Assembly (NCBI GenBank): GCA_050701635.1
Contig: JBOGDF010000017.1
Coordinates: forward strand, 1-29,890
Direction of reading: 5' to 3'
Length of the DNA: 29,890 nucleotides
Source of the DNA: WHSM01 sp050701635
GTDB lineage: Bacteria > Actinomycetota > Actinomycetes > Mycobacteriales > Micromonosporaceae
Shown here: piece after piece, positions 14,669 through 22,430 of the stretch
How the letters are laid out: every line of letters starts with the position of its first letter
How positions within the stretch are numbered: the first letter of the stretch is position 1
Program-made: the position numbers and the translations under genes
Notes under the pieces: model-generated
Databases searched by the model: none
Told to the model about the DNA's origin: nothing
Seen by the model: only the letters and a program-made list of their open reading frames with translations

Positions 14669-16033
14669 TTACGGCTCCGACGCGGAGATCCCGTCGAAGC
14701 TCTCCTGGGTACGCGTGAACCGGTACGTCGCCCAGTGCAGCTTGACCACCTGGCCGGACCCGTCGCGGGTGAGCCGCAGCTGTTCGCCGATCTCGCGTCC
14801 GGCGACGGTACGCAGCAGGTCAAGCCCCTCGGGAGCGAACACCGCCGGCGGCTGGTCGTCCGGGGCGTCCACCGGACGGGACTCCAGCCGCCCCTGCCGC
14901 CACGCGAACACGTACTCGAAGCCTTCGCCCCACCAGCGGCCGAGCACGCTGCGGTATTCCTCCGGCGCCGGCTCGCCCGGGCGCCACGGCGCGATCTCGG
15001 GCGGGTCGTCGGCCAGCGTGGTGTCCAGCAGCTGGTGACTGAGCTCCAGCGCCCCGACGGCGGTGCCGGAGGAGAGCAGCACCGCGGCGCCGGTGGCCGG
15101 CGGTACGTCGGCGCCGCGGCGGCCGTACACGTCGGCGAGGAAGCCGGGCATGGCACCGCCGTGCCCGACGTCGACCACCCGGTCTCCCTGCGGGAACATG
15201 ATCAGCCCCAGCCCGAGGCCGGAGCTCCAGAGTTGCTGGTCCCGTACGGTCAGCGGCCAGGTCATCTCGTCCAGGGTGTCGGCCGCCAGTACGGCGCCGT
15301 CCGGGTCCACCGTGCCGGGGTCGGCCAGGAACGCCGCCCAGCGCGCCATGTCGCCGGCGGTGCCCCACAGCTGGCCGGCGGCGGCGTACCCGCCCAGGTC
15401 GGTCTGCGGCTCCGGCCGTACGTGGTCGGAGTACGCGTCGACCAGGTAGCCCTGGGCGGCGCGCTCGGTGGGCTGCGTGGTGATCTGCTGCAGCCCGAGT
15501 GGCCGCAGCACCCGGTCGAGCAGGACCTCTTCCCAGGTCGCCTTTCGCTTGGCCGCCACCAGCTGGCCGAGCAGCGCGAACCCGAGGTTGGAGTAGTGGA
15601 ACCGGCGCGACGGCGGCAGCACCCGCTCGGCCCGTGCCAGCTCGGCCACCGCCTGATCGTCGGGCACCACCGCAAGGGTGTCCCAGATGTCGCCGTACGG
15701 CTCTCGCTGCAGGCCGGAGGTGTGGCTGAGCAGCCGGCGCAATGTCAGCTCGCCGTGCTTCGGCACGGTCAGGTGGTCGGCCAGCGAGTCGTCGAGGTCG
15801 CACAGCCCCTCGTCGCGGCACTGCATCACCATCACCGCGGTGAAGGTCTTCGTGACCGAACCGATCCGGAATTGGGTGGCGGCGTCGAGGGTGGTGCCGT
15901 TGCCCGTCGTACCCACCTGGAAAGTCCAGAGTGGACGGTCCGCGCGGTGCACCGCGGCCTGCAGCGCCGGGACCCGGTGCTGTTTCTGCTTCTTCCTGAC
16001 CAGCAATTCCAGCTGCTGCCCGACCTCACCCAC
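14669..16033 (-). CDS. Serine beta-lactamase-family protein (class C/esterase type)
   Basis: A 454-residue member of the serine beta-lactamase/penicillin-binding-like superfamily. The catalytic motifs are present: SVTK at 59-62 (S-x-x-K), YSN at 147-149 and HGG at 291-293, the latter standing for KTG as in EstB and class C-like esterases. A C-terminal part of about 120 residues follows the catalytic domain and may be a lipocalin-like cap. No signal peptide is visible, so the protein is probably cytoplasmic and more likely an esterase or peptidase than a resistance enzyme. The GTG start at 16033 has a strong AAAGGAGG six bases upstream. It separates the HIT gene from phoH, which are normally close. 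Superfamily call is firm; substrate unknown. Confidence 0.88.
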   Translation of the reverse strand: MGEVGQQLELLVRKKQKQHRVPALQAAVHRADRPLWTFQVGTTGNGTTLDAATQFRIGSVTKTFTAVMVMQCRDEGLCDLDDSLADHLTVPKHGELTLRRLLSHTSGLQREPYGDIWDTLAVVPDDQAVAELARAERVLPPSRRFHYSNLGFALLGQLVAAKRKATWEEVLLDRVLRPLGLQQITTQPTERAAQGYLVDAYSDHVRPEPQTDLGGYAAAGQLWGTAGDMARWAAFLADPGTVDPDGAVLAADTLDEMTWPLTVRDQQLWSSGLGLGLIMFPQGDRVVDVGHGGAMPGFLADVYGRRGADVPPATGAAVLLSSGTAVGALELSHQLLDTTLADDPPEIAPWRPGEPAPEEYRSVLGRWWGEGFEYVFAWRQGRLESRPVDAPDDQPPAVFAPEGLDLLRTVAGREIGEQLRLTRDGSGQVVKLHWATYRFTRTQESFDGISASEP

Positions 16034-16117
16034 GCTGGCCTCCTTTGGTCCCGTGGTACGCCAGGCAGCACGCTACCCAACCCCGGTCACGCGATCGCAA
16101 CGACCGGAGCGCGGGCC

Positions 16118-16468
16118 TCAGCGCGGCAGCATGGAGCCGAGCGGCTTGCCGCCGAAGACGTGCGCGTGCACGTGGAACACCTCCTGGCCGGAGTTGCGGC
16201 CGGTGTTGAACAGCAGCCGCCAGCCGGAGTCGGCGGCCCCCTCCTGACGCGCGACCTCGGCGGCGGCGGCCAGCAGCTCGCCGGCCAGCTCGGGGTCGGC
16301 CTCGGCGAGCGCGGCGACATCCTGGTGGTGCGCCTTCGGGATCACCAGTACGTGCACCGGCGCCTTGGGGTCGATGTCGCGGAACGCGAGCGTGGTCTCG
16401 GTCTCGTGCACCACCGTCGCGGGAATCTCCTTGGCGACGATCCGGCAGAACAGGCAGTCAGCAGTCAC
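16118..16468 (-). CDS. HIT family protein (HINT-like nucleotide hydrolase)
   Basis: A 116-residue histidine-triad protein. It shows CLFCRIVAKEIPATVV at 5-20 with C5 and C8, DIDPKAPVHVLVIPK in the middle, and the catalytic triad H99-V-H101-A-H103-V near the C-terminus. HINT-type enzymes hydrolyse purine nucleoside phosphoramidates and acyl-adenylates in the cytoplasm. The start is the GTG at 16468; its ribosome site is poor because the G-rich stretch abuts the codon. A HIT gene after rsmE and before phoH is part of the conserved actinobacterial order. The 85 bases downstream (16034-16117) contain only the leader of the beta-lactamase-family gene. Confidence 0.93.
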   Translation of the reverse strand: MTADCLFCRIVAKEIPATVVHETETTLAFRDIDPKAPVHVLVIPKAHHQDVAALAEADPELAGELLAAAAEVARQEGAADSGWRLLFNTGRNSGQEVFHVHAHVFGGKPLGSMLPR

Positions 16469-16564
16469 CCCCGGATGCTATGTGCTCGACCGCCGGAGCG
16501 CTGGACGCGTACCCGCGAAACCGGGGCCGAAGCCTGCGAACAACCCTCGGCCACGCGGGGCCGG

Positions 16565-16780
16565 TCAGTACCGGGGACCGGGGTGGTGTCGCTCGGGGGT
16601 CGGCTGCCGGTGGTTGGCCCACAGGATCAGGGTGGTGATCAGCCCGATGCCGCCGCCGATCATCATCACCCAGCCCACCACGTCCAGGTCGAGCCAGTCC
16701 ATCCACGGCACCGGTCCGCGGAGACCGAAGGTGACGATCGCGCCGAGACAGATCATGAAGATGCTCGCGCCAATACCCAC
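16565..16780 (-). CDS. Small membrane protein, DUF6458-like
   Basis: A 71-residue protein with two membrane helices: VGIGASIFMICLGAIVTFGL at the N-terminus and VVGWVMMIGGGIGLITTLIL later, joined by a short loop with PWMDWLDLD, and a polar HRQPTPERHHPGPRY tail. This matches the small actinobacterial DUF6458 family, whose members begin G-I-G-x-S-I-F. The GTG start at 16780 has a GGAG eight bases upstream. An in-frame ATG further upstream (16829) would add a Cys-rich CPCC segment, but that start does not fit the family. Function is unknown. It is placed between rsmE and the HIT gene. Confidence 0.75.
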   Translation of the reverse strand: MGIGASIFMICLGAIVTFGLRGPVPWMDWLDLDVVGWVMMIGGGIGLITTLILWANHRQPTPERHHPGPRY

Positions 16781-16881
16781 AAAACACTCCGCACTACTCA
16801 GGGGCCTGTCACAACACGGGCAGGATGCCATAAACCAGCGGGTATAGCACGGTCGTAACACTATGGCTCGAACCAGCGATA

Positions 16882-17613
16882 TTAGCCCCACCTGCCGGTA
16901 CGCGCGTTCACCACCGACAGCGCCGCCACCCCAGCGGTGGAGGTACGCAGCACCGAGCTGCCCAGCCTCACCGGGCGCGCGCCGGCGCTGACGAAGGCGG
17001 CCAGCTCCTCGGGCGCGATGCCACCCTCGGGACCCACCACCAGCACGATCTCGCCGTCTGCGGGCAGGTCGATACCCGCCAGCGGCGCCGTCGCTTCCTC
17101 GTGCAGCACGTACGCCGCCGTGGCGGCCCCGACCAGGTCGGCCACCGCCGCCGTCGAGGCAAGCTCGGCGACCGCCGGGAACCAGGCGCGGCGGGACTGC
17201 TTCGCCGCCTCCCGGGCCACCGCACGCCACCGCTCCAGCGCCTTGGCGCCCCGGTCGGCCTTCCAGCGGGCCACCGAACGCGCCGCCGACCACGGCACCA
17301 CGGTGTCGACGCCGACCTCGGTCATCGCCTGTACGGCGAGCTCGCCCCGATCGCCCTTCGCGATCGCCTGCACCACCGTCACCCTCGGGCACGGCTCCGG
17401 TTCGCGGCTGCGCTCGCGTACCACCAGATCGAGTGCACCCCGGGAGACCGCGACCACCTCGCAGCGCGCGAGGCCACCGGCGCCGTCACCGAGCAGCAGC
17501 GCCTCACCCACCCGCAGCCGCTGCACGGTGGCCGCGTGGTGCCCTTCCGGACCGTCCAGCCGGAACGTGTCCTCCGGCGGAAGTGACGCGACGGTGAAGA
17601 GCGACAGGGTCAC
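16882..17613 (-). CDS. rsmE: 16S rRNA (uracil(1498)-N3)-methyltransferase RsmE
   Basis: RsmE methylates N3 of U1498 in helix 44 of 16S rRNA with S-adenosylmethionine. The 243-residue protein has the N-terminal PUA-like part (about 1-75, with HHAATVQRLRVGEALLLGDG) and a SPOUT domain whose knot is marked by VVGPEGGIAPEEL near 192-204 and LGSSVLRTSTAGVAAL near 217-232. The usual RILR-T-E-T-A is varied to VLRTSTA. The start is a GTG at 17613 whose first bases overlap the dnaJ stop (GTGA), so translation is coupled to dnaJ, the common actinobacterial order. Confidence 0.94.
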   Translation of the reverse strand: MTLSLFTVASLPPEDTFRLDGPEGHHAATVQRLRVGEALLLGDGAGGLARCEVVAVSRGALDLVVRERSREPEPCPRVTVVQAIAKGDRGELAVQAMTEVGVDTVVPWSAARSVARWKADRGAKALERWRAVAREAAKQSRRAWFPAVAELASTAAVADLVGAATAAYVLHEEATAPLAGIDLPADGEIVLVVGPEGGIAPEELAAFVSAGARPVRLGSSVLRTSTAGVAALSVVNARTGRWG

Positions 17614-18737
17614 GCGTGGCCGTTGAAGGCGTCCCGCATCCGGGCGAAGAAGCCGCCGGGATGGCGCGCCGGCTCGATCACTTCCTCACCCCGTAGCCGG
17701 CTCAGCTCGCGCAGCAACCGCTCCTGCTCGACGTCGAGCTTGGTGGGGGTACGGATGTCGAGGTGCACGTACAGGTCGCCGCGACCGTTGCCGCGCAGCC
17801 GCGGTACGCCGCGCCCCCGGATCCGCAGCGTCGAGCCGGGCTGGGTGCCGGGGCGTACCTCCGCGGACTCTTCGCCGTCCAGGGTCTTGATCGTCATCTG
17901 TGTGCCGAGCGCGGCCGAGGTCATCGGCAGCACGACCCGGCAGTGCAGGTCGTCGCCCTTACGGCTGAACACGTCGTGCGGGCGCTCGTGGATCTCCACG
18001 TACAGGTCGCCGGCCGGACCGCCGCCGGGGCCGACCTCGCCCTGACCGGCGAGCCGGATCCGCATCCCGTCGTCCACCCCGGACGGGATCTTCACGGTGA
18101 TGGTACGGCGGGAACGTACCCGGCCGTCGCCGGCGCACTTCGGGCACGGGTGCTCGATCACGGTGCCGTACCCCTGGCAGGCGGCACACGGGCGGCTGGT
18201 GAGCACCTGGCCCAGCAGGGTGCGCTGTACCGACTGCACCTCGCCCCGGCCGGCGCAGGTGTCGCAGGTGCTCGGGTGGGTGCCGGCGGCGGTGCCGGCG
18301 CCGTCGCAGGTGCCGCAGCGGGTGGCGGTGTCCACGGTCAGCGGGGTTTCCACGCCGAACGCGGTCTCCTCCAGGTCGAGGTCGAGCCGGATGATCGCGT
18401 CCGCCCCGGCCCGGGTACGCGGTCGCGGGCCGCGCGCGGTGGCGCCGCCGAAGAACGCGTCCATGATGTCCTGGAACCCGACGAACGGGCTGCCCGCGGC
18501 CCCGGCACCGCCGCCACCGGGCGCGAGCGGGTCGCCACCCAGGTCGACAATCTCCCGCTTGGCGGGGTCGGAGAGCACCTCGTACGCGGCGTTGATGTCC
18601 TGAAACCGGTCGTGCGCTTCGGAGTCGCCGTTGACGTCGGGGTGGTACTTACGGGCGAGACGGCGGTACGCCCGCTTGATGTCCTCCGTAGAGGCGTCAC
18701 GGGGTACGCCGAGAATGGCGTAGTAGTCCTTTGCCAC
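17610..18737 (-). CDS. dnaJ: Chaperone DnaJ (type I, zinc-finger)
   Basis: A type I Hsp40 co-chaperone of DnaK. Residues 1-65 form the J domain with KDYYAILGVPRD and the HPD motif. A Gly-rich region follows with FFGG. The zinc-binding centre has four CxxCxGxG repeats: CGTCDGAG, CDTCAGRG, CAACQGYG and CPKCAGDG. The C-terminal domains end with FFARMRDAFNGHA. The GTG at 18737 gives the usual AKDYY opening (375 residues); an in-frame ATG at 18749 would add four residues and is the alternative. This is the copy linked to hrcA rather than the dnaK-grpE one, and it may be read through from hrcA. The end overlaps rsmE by four bases. Confidence 0.95.
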   Translation of the reverse strand: MAKDYYAILGVPRDASTEDIKRAYRRLARKYHPDVNGDSEAHDRFQDINAAYEVLSDPAKREIVDLGGDPLAPGGGGAGAAGSPFVGFQDIMDAFFGGATARGPRPRTRAGADAIIRLDLDLEETAFGVETPLTVDTATRCGTCDGAGTAAGTHPSTCDTCAGRGEVQSVQRTLLGQVLTSRPCAACQGYGTVIEHPCPKCAGDGRVRSRRTITVKIPSGVDDGMRIRLAGQGEVGPGGGPAGDLYVEIHERPHDVFSRKGDDLHCRVVLPMTSAALGTQMTIKTLDGEESAEVRPGTQPGSTLRIRGRGVPRLRGNGRGDLYVHLDIRTPTKLDVEQERLLRELSRLRGEEVIEPARHPGGFFARMRDAFNGHA

Positions 18738-18800
18738 GTTTGCTCGCATGTCCCTTGAGTGTCCTGGTCTCGATCTGTCCCGGTCCTGTATTCCCGTCAA

Positions 18801-18825
18801 CCCGGGGTCCCTCGTCAACCCCGGG
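18801..18825. terminator. GC-rich stem-loop between hrcA and dnaJ
   Basis: CCCGGGG (18801-18807) can pair with CCCCGGG (18819-18825) around an 11-base loop. It lies 8 bases after the hrcA stop and about 60 bases before dnaJ. A direct repeat of GTCAACCC-like sequence surrounds it. It could attenuate or process the hrcA-dnaJ transcript; no U-rich tail is present. Confidence 0.4.
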
Positions 18826-18832
18826 CTCGCGT

Positions 18833-19855
18833 TCAGCCTTGCGCCAGCACGTCGCCGACATACCGCGCCACGGCTCTCACCGCGGCGATCGCGCCTGGAT
18901 AGTCCATCCTGGTCGGCCCCAGTACGCCCAGCCCGCCGACCACCGTGGCGCCCGGCCCGTAGCCGGCGCTCACCACGGACGTGGCGCGCAGGTTTTCGTA
19001 CTCGTTCTCGTCGCCGATCCGCACCCGCAGGGTACTCGGGGTGTCGGCCTCCCCGACCAGCTTGAGCAGCACGACCTCCTCCTCGAGCGCCTCGAGGATG
19101 CCCCGCATGGTGCCGGAGAGGTCCAGCGCGTTGCGGGTCAGGTTGGCGGTGCCGGCGAACGCCATCCGCTCCTCGGGCCGCTCCACCACGGTCTCCAGCA
19201 GCACCGTGGACAGCGTGTTCATGGTGGGAAGCAGCTCACGCTTCACGTCGTCGAGCAGCGTCTCGATCACCGTCGGGGTGTCGGTGAGCCGGCACCCGAC
19301 CAGCTTCTCGTTGATCCAGGTACGCAGCGCGAGCACGTCCTCCTCGCTCACCGAGCCCGGCAGCTCCACCACCCGCTGCTCCACCCGGCCGGTGTCGGTG
19401 ATCATCACCAGCATCAACCTGCTGTCGGTGAGCGGCACCAGCTCGAGATGCCGTACGGCGCTGCGGGACAGGCTCGGATACTGCACCACCGCGACCTGGC
19501 GGGTGAGCTGCGCCAGCAGCCGCACCGTACGGTGCACCACGTCGTCGAGGTCTACCGCGCCTTCCAGGAAACGCTGGATGGCCCGCCGCTCGGCGGCCGA
19601 CAGCGGCTTGATCCGCCCCAGCCGGTCGACGAACAACCGGTAGCCCTTGTCGGTGGGCACCCGACCGGCGCTGGTGTGGGGCTGGGTGATGTAACCGGAG
19701 TCCTCCAGGAACGCCATGTCATTACGCACCGTGGCGGGCGAGACATGCAGGTGGTGTCGCTCGACGAGGGACTTGCTGCCGACCGGCTCGTGGGTGGCGA
19801 CGTAGTCCTCGACGATGGCACGCAACACGTCCAACTTGCGCTCGTCAAGGGGCAC
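18833..19855 (-). CDS. hrcA: Heat-inducible transcription repressor HrcA
   Basis: HrcA binds CIRCE operators and represses chaperone genes until heat titrates it. The protein has 340 residues, the family's usual size. The winged helix at 1-80 contains LDVLRAIVEDYVATHEPVGSKSL, SPATVRNDMAFLEDSGYI and HTSAGRVPTDKGYRLFVD; the later inserted and GAF-like parts include LNALDLSGTM-like and YGPGATVVGGLGVLGPTRMDYPGAI motifs. The GTG start at 19855 has GGGAGG six to seven bases upstream, and gives the opening PLDERKLDVLR; a longer frame to 19939 covers the operator and is rejected. A CIRCE-like element 46 bases upstream indicates autorepression. Confidence 0.96.
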   Translation of the reverse strand: MPLDERKLDVLRAIVEDYVATHEPVGSKSLVERHHLHVSPATVRNDMAFLEDSGYITQPHTSAGRVPTDKGYRLFVDRLGRIKPLSAAERRAIQRFLEGAVDLDDVVHRTVRLLAQLTRQVAVVQYPSLSRSAVRHLELVPLTDSRLMLVMITDTGRVEQRVVELPGSVSEEDVLALRTWINEKLVGCRLTDTPTVIETLLDDVKRELLPTMNTLSTVLLETVVERPEERMAFAGTANLTRNALDLSGTMRGILEALEEEVVLLKLVGEADTPSTLRVRIGDENEYENLRATSVVSAGYGPGATVVGGLGVLGPTRMDYPGAIAAVRAVARYVGDVLAQG

Positions 19856-19900
19856 CTGCCACCTCCCCACGGTCATCGGCATCGGCGCCAGCGGTGTTGC

Positions 19901-19931
19901 TTGGCACTCGCCAGGCTGGAGTGCCAGTCTA
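19901..19931 (-). promoter_or_regulatory. CIRCE operator with overlapping -10 of hrcA
   Basis: On the plus strand TTGGCACTC (19901-19909), nine bases, then GAGTGCCAG (19919-19927). The consensus CIRCE is TTAGCACTC-N9-GAGTGCTAA, so 15 of 18 positions match and the spacing is exact. On the minus strand TAGACT (19931-19926) is a good -10 box touching the operator; no convincing -35 is seen. Binding of HrcA here would block transcription of hrcA-dnaJ. Confidence 0.88.
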
Positions 19932-20031
19932 CGCGCCACCGCGCCAATAGCCGAGCCACGGAGCCGTGCGGCGCAAACACGGACAGTTCACACCGATGCC
20001 GCGAAGCCCGGCAAGATGCCCCACGGGTAGT

Positions 20032-20045
20032 GACACCGATGTGTC
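20032..20045. promoter_or_regulatory. Small palindrome upstream of the two-HTH regulator
   Basis: GACAC and GTGTC flank CGAT, giving a 14-base palindrome 69 bases before the regulator's ATG; a GTGGCACCAC stretch follows at 20046-20055. It may be an operator of the hrcA/regulator divergent region. The rest of the 259-base intergenic stretch shows only the CIRCE site. Confidence 0.35.
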
Positions 20046-20114
20046 GTGGCACCACAATGCTCACGCTGGCGTACGTTGCCTCGGCCGGCGTACCTCTGAC
20101 CACGGACGGATCAC

Positions 20115-21092
20115 ATGGAACTCTCCGCACAGCTGCGCGTACTGGGGCTCGGCGAGGACGCGTCGGCGGCGTACCAGGAGTTGCTGCGGTCGGGGCCCGC
20201 CACCGCGACACAGCTCAGCGAGGCGCGGCGCCATCCGGAGCCGGCGATCCGGCGCGCGCTCGACCAGCTGGTGGAGGTCGGGCTGGCGGCGACTACCGGC
20301 AGTAACGGCACCCGGTACGTGCCGGTGTCCCCGCAGACCGGACTCGAGGTGCTCAGCCTGCGCCGCGCCTCCGAGCTGCAGCAGGCCAGAGTGGCGGCGC
20401 TCAACGCGTACGAGGTGTTCCGCCGTACCGTCTACGCGCAGTCCACCGACGACCTGGTCGAGGTGGTCACCGGCCCCGCCATCGTGGACCGGATCCAGCA
20501 GGTGGAGGCCGGGGTGCAGCGCGAGATCCGGCGGCTGGACTCCCCGCCGTACTACCTCGGCCCGGCGGCCAACCCGAACGAGCTGGAGCACCTCTCCCGC
20601 GGCGTCGGCTACCGGGTGGTGTACGCGCAGGCCTCGCTGGAAGTCCCCGACTACCTGTCGGAGAACATCCTGCCGTCGGTGCAGGCCGGCGAGCAGGCCC
20701 GGGTGCTGCCGGCGGTGCCGGTGAAGCTGACCCTGGTGGACCAGAGCCTGGCGCTGGTGTCGCTCACCATCGAAGAGGCCGAGGTCAACCGGTCGTTGCT
20801 GATCGTCCGCCCGTGCAGCCTGTTCTCGGCGCTGGCCGGCCTCTTCGAGTACGCGTGGCGCGCCGCCCTCCCGCTGCACCCCGAGCCGAGCAGCGCCCCC
20901 CGCGCGGTGACACCGTTGGAACGCCGCCTGCTCGCGCTGCTCGCCGCGGGCGCCGGCGACGACACCATCGCCCGTACGCTCGGCGTCAGCCGCCGTACGT
21001 TCTTCCGGTACCTGGAGAAGCTGATGGCCCGTGCGGGCGCCACCACCCGGTTCCAGTTGGCGTTGCACGCGTCCCGCCAGGGGTGGCTGTAG
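20115..21092 (+). CDS. Two-HTH transcription regulator (TrmB-like N-terminus, LuxR-type C-terminus)
   Basis: A 325-residue regulator. Residues 1-65 resemble a TrmB/MarR-like winged helix (DASAAYQELLRSGPATATQLSE, then AIRRALDQLVEVGL). The middle (about 100-250) looks like a phospholipase D-like or sensor fold without clear catalytic residues (VVTGPAIVDRIQQVEAGVQREIRRLDS). The C-terminal 60 residues carry a LuxR-like helix-turn-helix: TPLERRLLALLAAGAGDDTIARTLGVSRRTFFRYLEKLM. Such proteins are common orphans in actinobacteria and often control nearby or metabolic genes; target unknown. The ATG start is at 20115. It is divergent from hrcA by 259 bases and convergent with hemW with 6 bases between stops. 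A GACAC-CGAT-GTGTC palindrome at 20032-20045 could be its operator. Confidence 0.85.
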   Translation: MELSAQLRVLGLGEDASAAYQELLRSGPATATQLSEARRHPEPAIRRALDQLVEVGLAATTGSNGTRYVPVSPQTGLEVLSLRRASELQQARVAALNAYEVFRRTVYAQSTDDLVEVVTGPAIVDRIQQVEAGVQREIRRLDSPPYYLGPAANPNELEHLSRGVGYRVVYAQASLEVPDYLSENILPSVQAGEQARVLPAVPVKLTLVDQSLALVSLTIEEAEVNRSLLIVRPCSLFSALAGLFEYAWRAALPLHPEPSSAPRAVTPLERRLLALLAAGAGDDTIARTLGVSRRTFFRYLEKLMARAGATTRFQLALHASRQGWL

Positions 21093-21098
21093 CGGGGC

Positions 21099-22331
21099 TC
21101 AGGGCAGCAGGTCGCGTACCACCGCGTCGGCGAGCAACCGGCCACCCAGGGTGAGGATCGCCTGCCCGGCGGCGTGATCGGACGGCTCCAGCAGCTCCCG
21201 GGCGAGCGCGTCGCCGGCGGCTTTGCGCCCCGCGTCGTCCAGGCTGGCCAGCGGCAGCCCGGAGGCCAGCCGCAGCCGCAGCATCACGTCCTCGGTGTGC
21301 CGCTCGGTGGCGCCCAGCAGCTCCCGGGCCTGCGCGGGGGTACGCCCGGCGGCGAGCGCGTCGGCGTACCGGGCGGGGTGTTTGACGTTCCACCAGCGCA
21401 CCCCGCCGACGTGGCTGTGCGCGCCGGGGCCGAGCCCCCACCAGTCGGCGTTGTGCCAGTAGAGCAGGTTGTGCCGGCAGCGGGCGGCGGCGTCCGCCGC
21501 CCAGTTGGAGACCTCGTACCACGTCAGGCCGGCGGCGGTGAGTGCCCGCTCGGCGGCCAGGTAGCGGTCGGCGGCCACGTCCGGGTCGGGCGCGGCGAGC
21601 TGCCCCCGCCGGATCCGGCCCGCCAGCCGGGTGCCGTCCTCGACGATCAGGGAGTACGCCGAGACGTGGTCGACCACCCCGTCGGAGACCAGCCCGGCGA
21701 CCTCGGCGAGGCTGCGTTCCCAGTCGTCGGGCCGCTCCCCCGGCGTGCCGTAGATCAGGTCCAGGTTGACGTGTTCGAATCCGGCGCCGGCCGCCTCCCG
21801 CGCCGCCGCCACCGCCCGGCCCGGGGTGTGCCGGCGCTCCAGCACCGCCAGTACGTGCGCGGCCGCCGACTGCATCCCCAGCGAGATCCGCGTGAAGCCG
21901 GCCCCCCGCAGCTTCGCCAGCGAGCCGGGGTCCACCGACTCGGGATTCGCCTCGGTGGTCACCTCCGCGTCATCGGCCAGCCCGAACGTCTCCCCGATCG
22001 CGTCCAGGATCCGGGCCAGGTCATCCGGCGGCAGCAGGGTCGGCGTACCGCCGCCGAAGAACACCGTCCGCACCGGCGGCGCGCCGGTGCCGAGCACGGT
22101 ACCGGCCAGCCGCAGCTCGGCGAGCACCTGGTCGGCGTAGTCGCCGCGGCGTACGCCCGACCCCAGCTCCTCGGCGGTGTACGTGTTGAAGTCGCAGTAG
22201 CCGCACCGGCTGGCGCAGAACGGGACGTGGACGTACACCCCGAAGCCGCGCTCGCCGAGCCGGGCAAGGGCGGCATCGGGGAGCGACCCGTCGGCGGGGA
22301 CGGGTTCGCCGTCAGGCAGGGCACCGGGCAC
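21099..22331 (-). CDS. hemW: Radical SAM protein HemW (coproporphyrinogen III oxidase-like)
   Basis: HemW is a radical-SAM heme chaperone, long annotated as oxygen-independent coproporphyrinogen III oxidase. The 410-residue protein has the cluster motif C39-x3-C43-x2-C46 in VPFCASRCGYCDF, then FFGGGTPTLLPPDDL, EANPESVDP, RISLGMQS, LDLIYGTPGE and the C-terminal HemN-like WYEVSNWA, HNLLYWHNADWWGLGPGAHSH. The start is the GTG at 22331, which gives the opening PGALPDGEPVPADG known from related proteins; GGAGG sits only two bases before it, so the start is slightly uncertain. The frame is open far upstream but overlaps the divergent gene at 22431. It is normally beside hrcA; here the regulator at 20115 intervenes. 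Confidence 0.93.
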   Translation of the reverse strand: MPGALPDGEPVPADGSLPDAALARLGERGFGVYVHVPFCASRCGYCDFNTYTAEELGSGVRRGDYADQVLAELRLAGTVLGTGAPPVRTVFFGGGTPTLLPPDDLARILDAIGETFGLADDAEVTTEANPESVDPGSLAKLRGAGFTRISLGMQSAAAHVLAVLERRHTPGRAVAAAREAAGAGFEHVNLDLIYGTPGERPDDWERSLAEVAGLVSDGVVDHVSAYSLIVEDGTRLAGRIRRGQLAAPDPDVAADRYLAAERALTAAGLTWYEVSNWAADAAARCRHNLLYWHNADWWGLGPGAHSHVGGVRWWNVKHPARYADALAAGRTPAQARELLGATERHTEDVMLRLRLASGLPLASLDDAGRKAAGDALARELLEPSDHAAGQAILTLGGRLLADAVVRDLLP

Positions 22332-22430
22332 GTCCTCCAGTGTGACTCGCTGCTCGGCGCGCCGGACGATCGGCCGGGGTGCCCGGCGCACGTACGCTTG
22401 GCAGGCGTACGGGCGGGGAGAGGAGTGTCG

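Noticed and set aside
14551..15156. N-terminal extension of phoH
   Set aside because: Shadow of the beta-lactamase-family gene; PhoH proteins begin near the ATG at 14550.
14735..16858. Plus-strand ORF (707 codons) opposite the beta-lactamase-family and HIT genes
   Set aside because: No motif, antisense to catalytic-motif-bearing genes.
16781..17392. Upstream extension of the DUF6458-like frame through rsmE
   Set aside because: Overlaps rsmE in another frame; the small family begins at the GTG at 16780.
18731..20305. Plus-strand ORF (524 codons) opposite hrcA
   Set aside because: His/Gln/Arg-rich shadow; HrcA is clear on the other strand.
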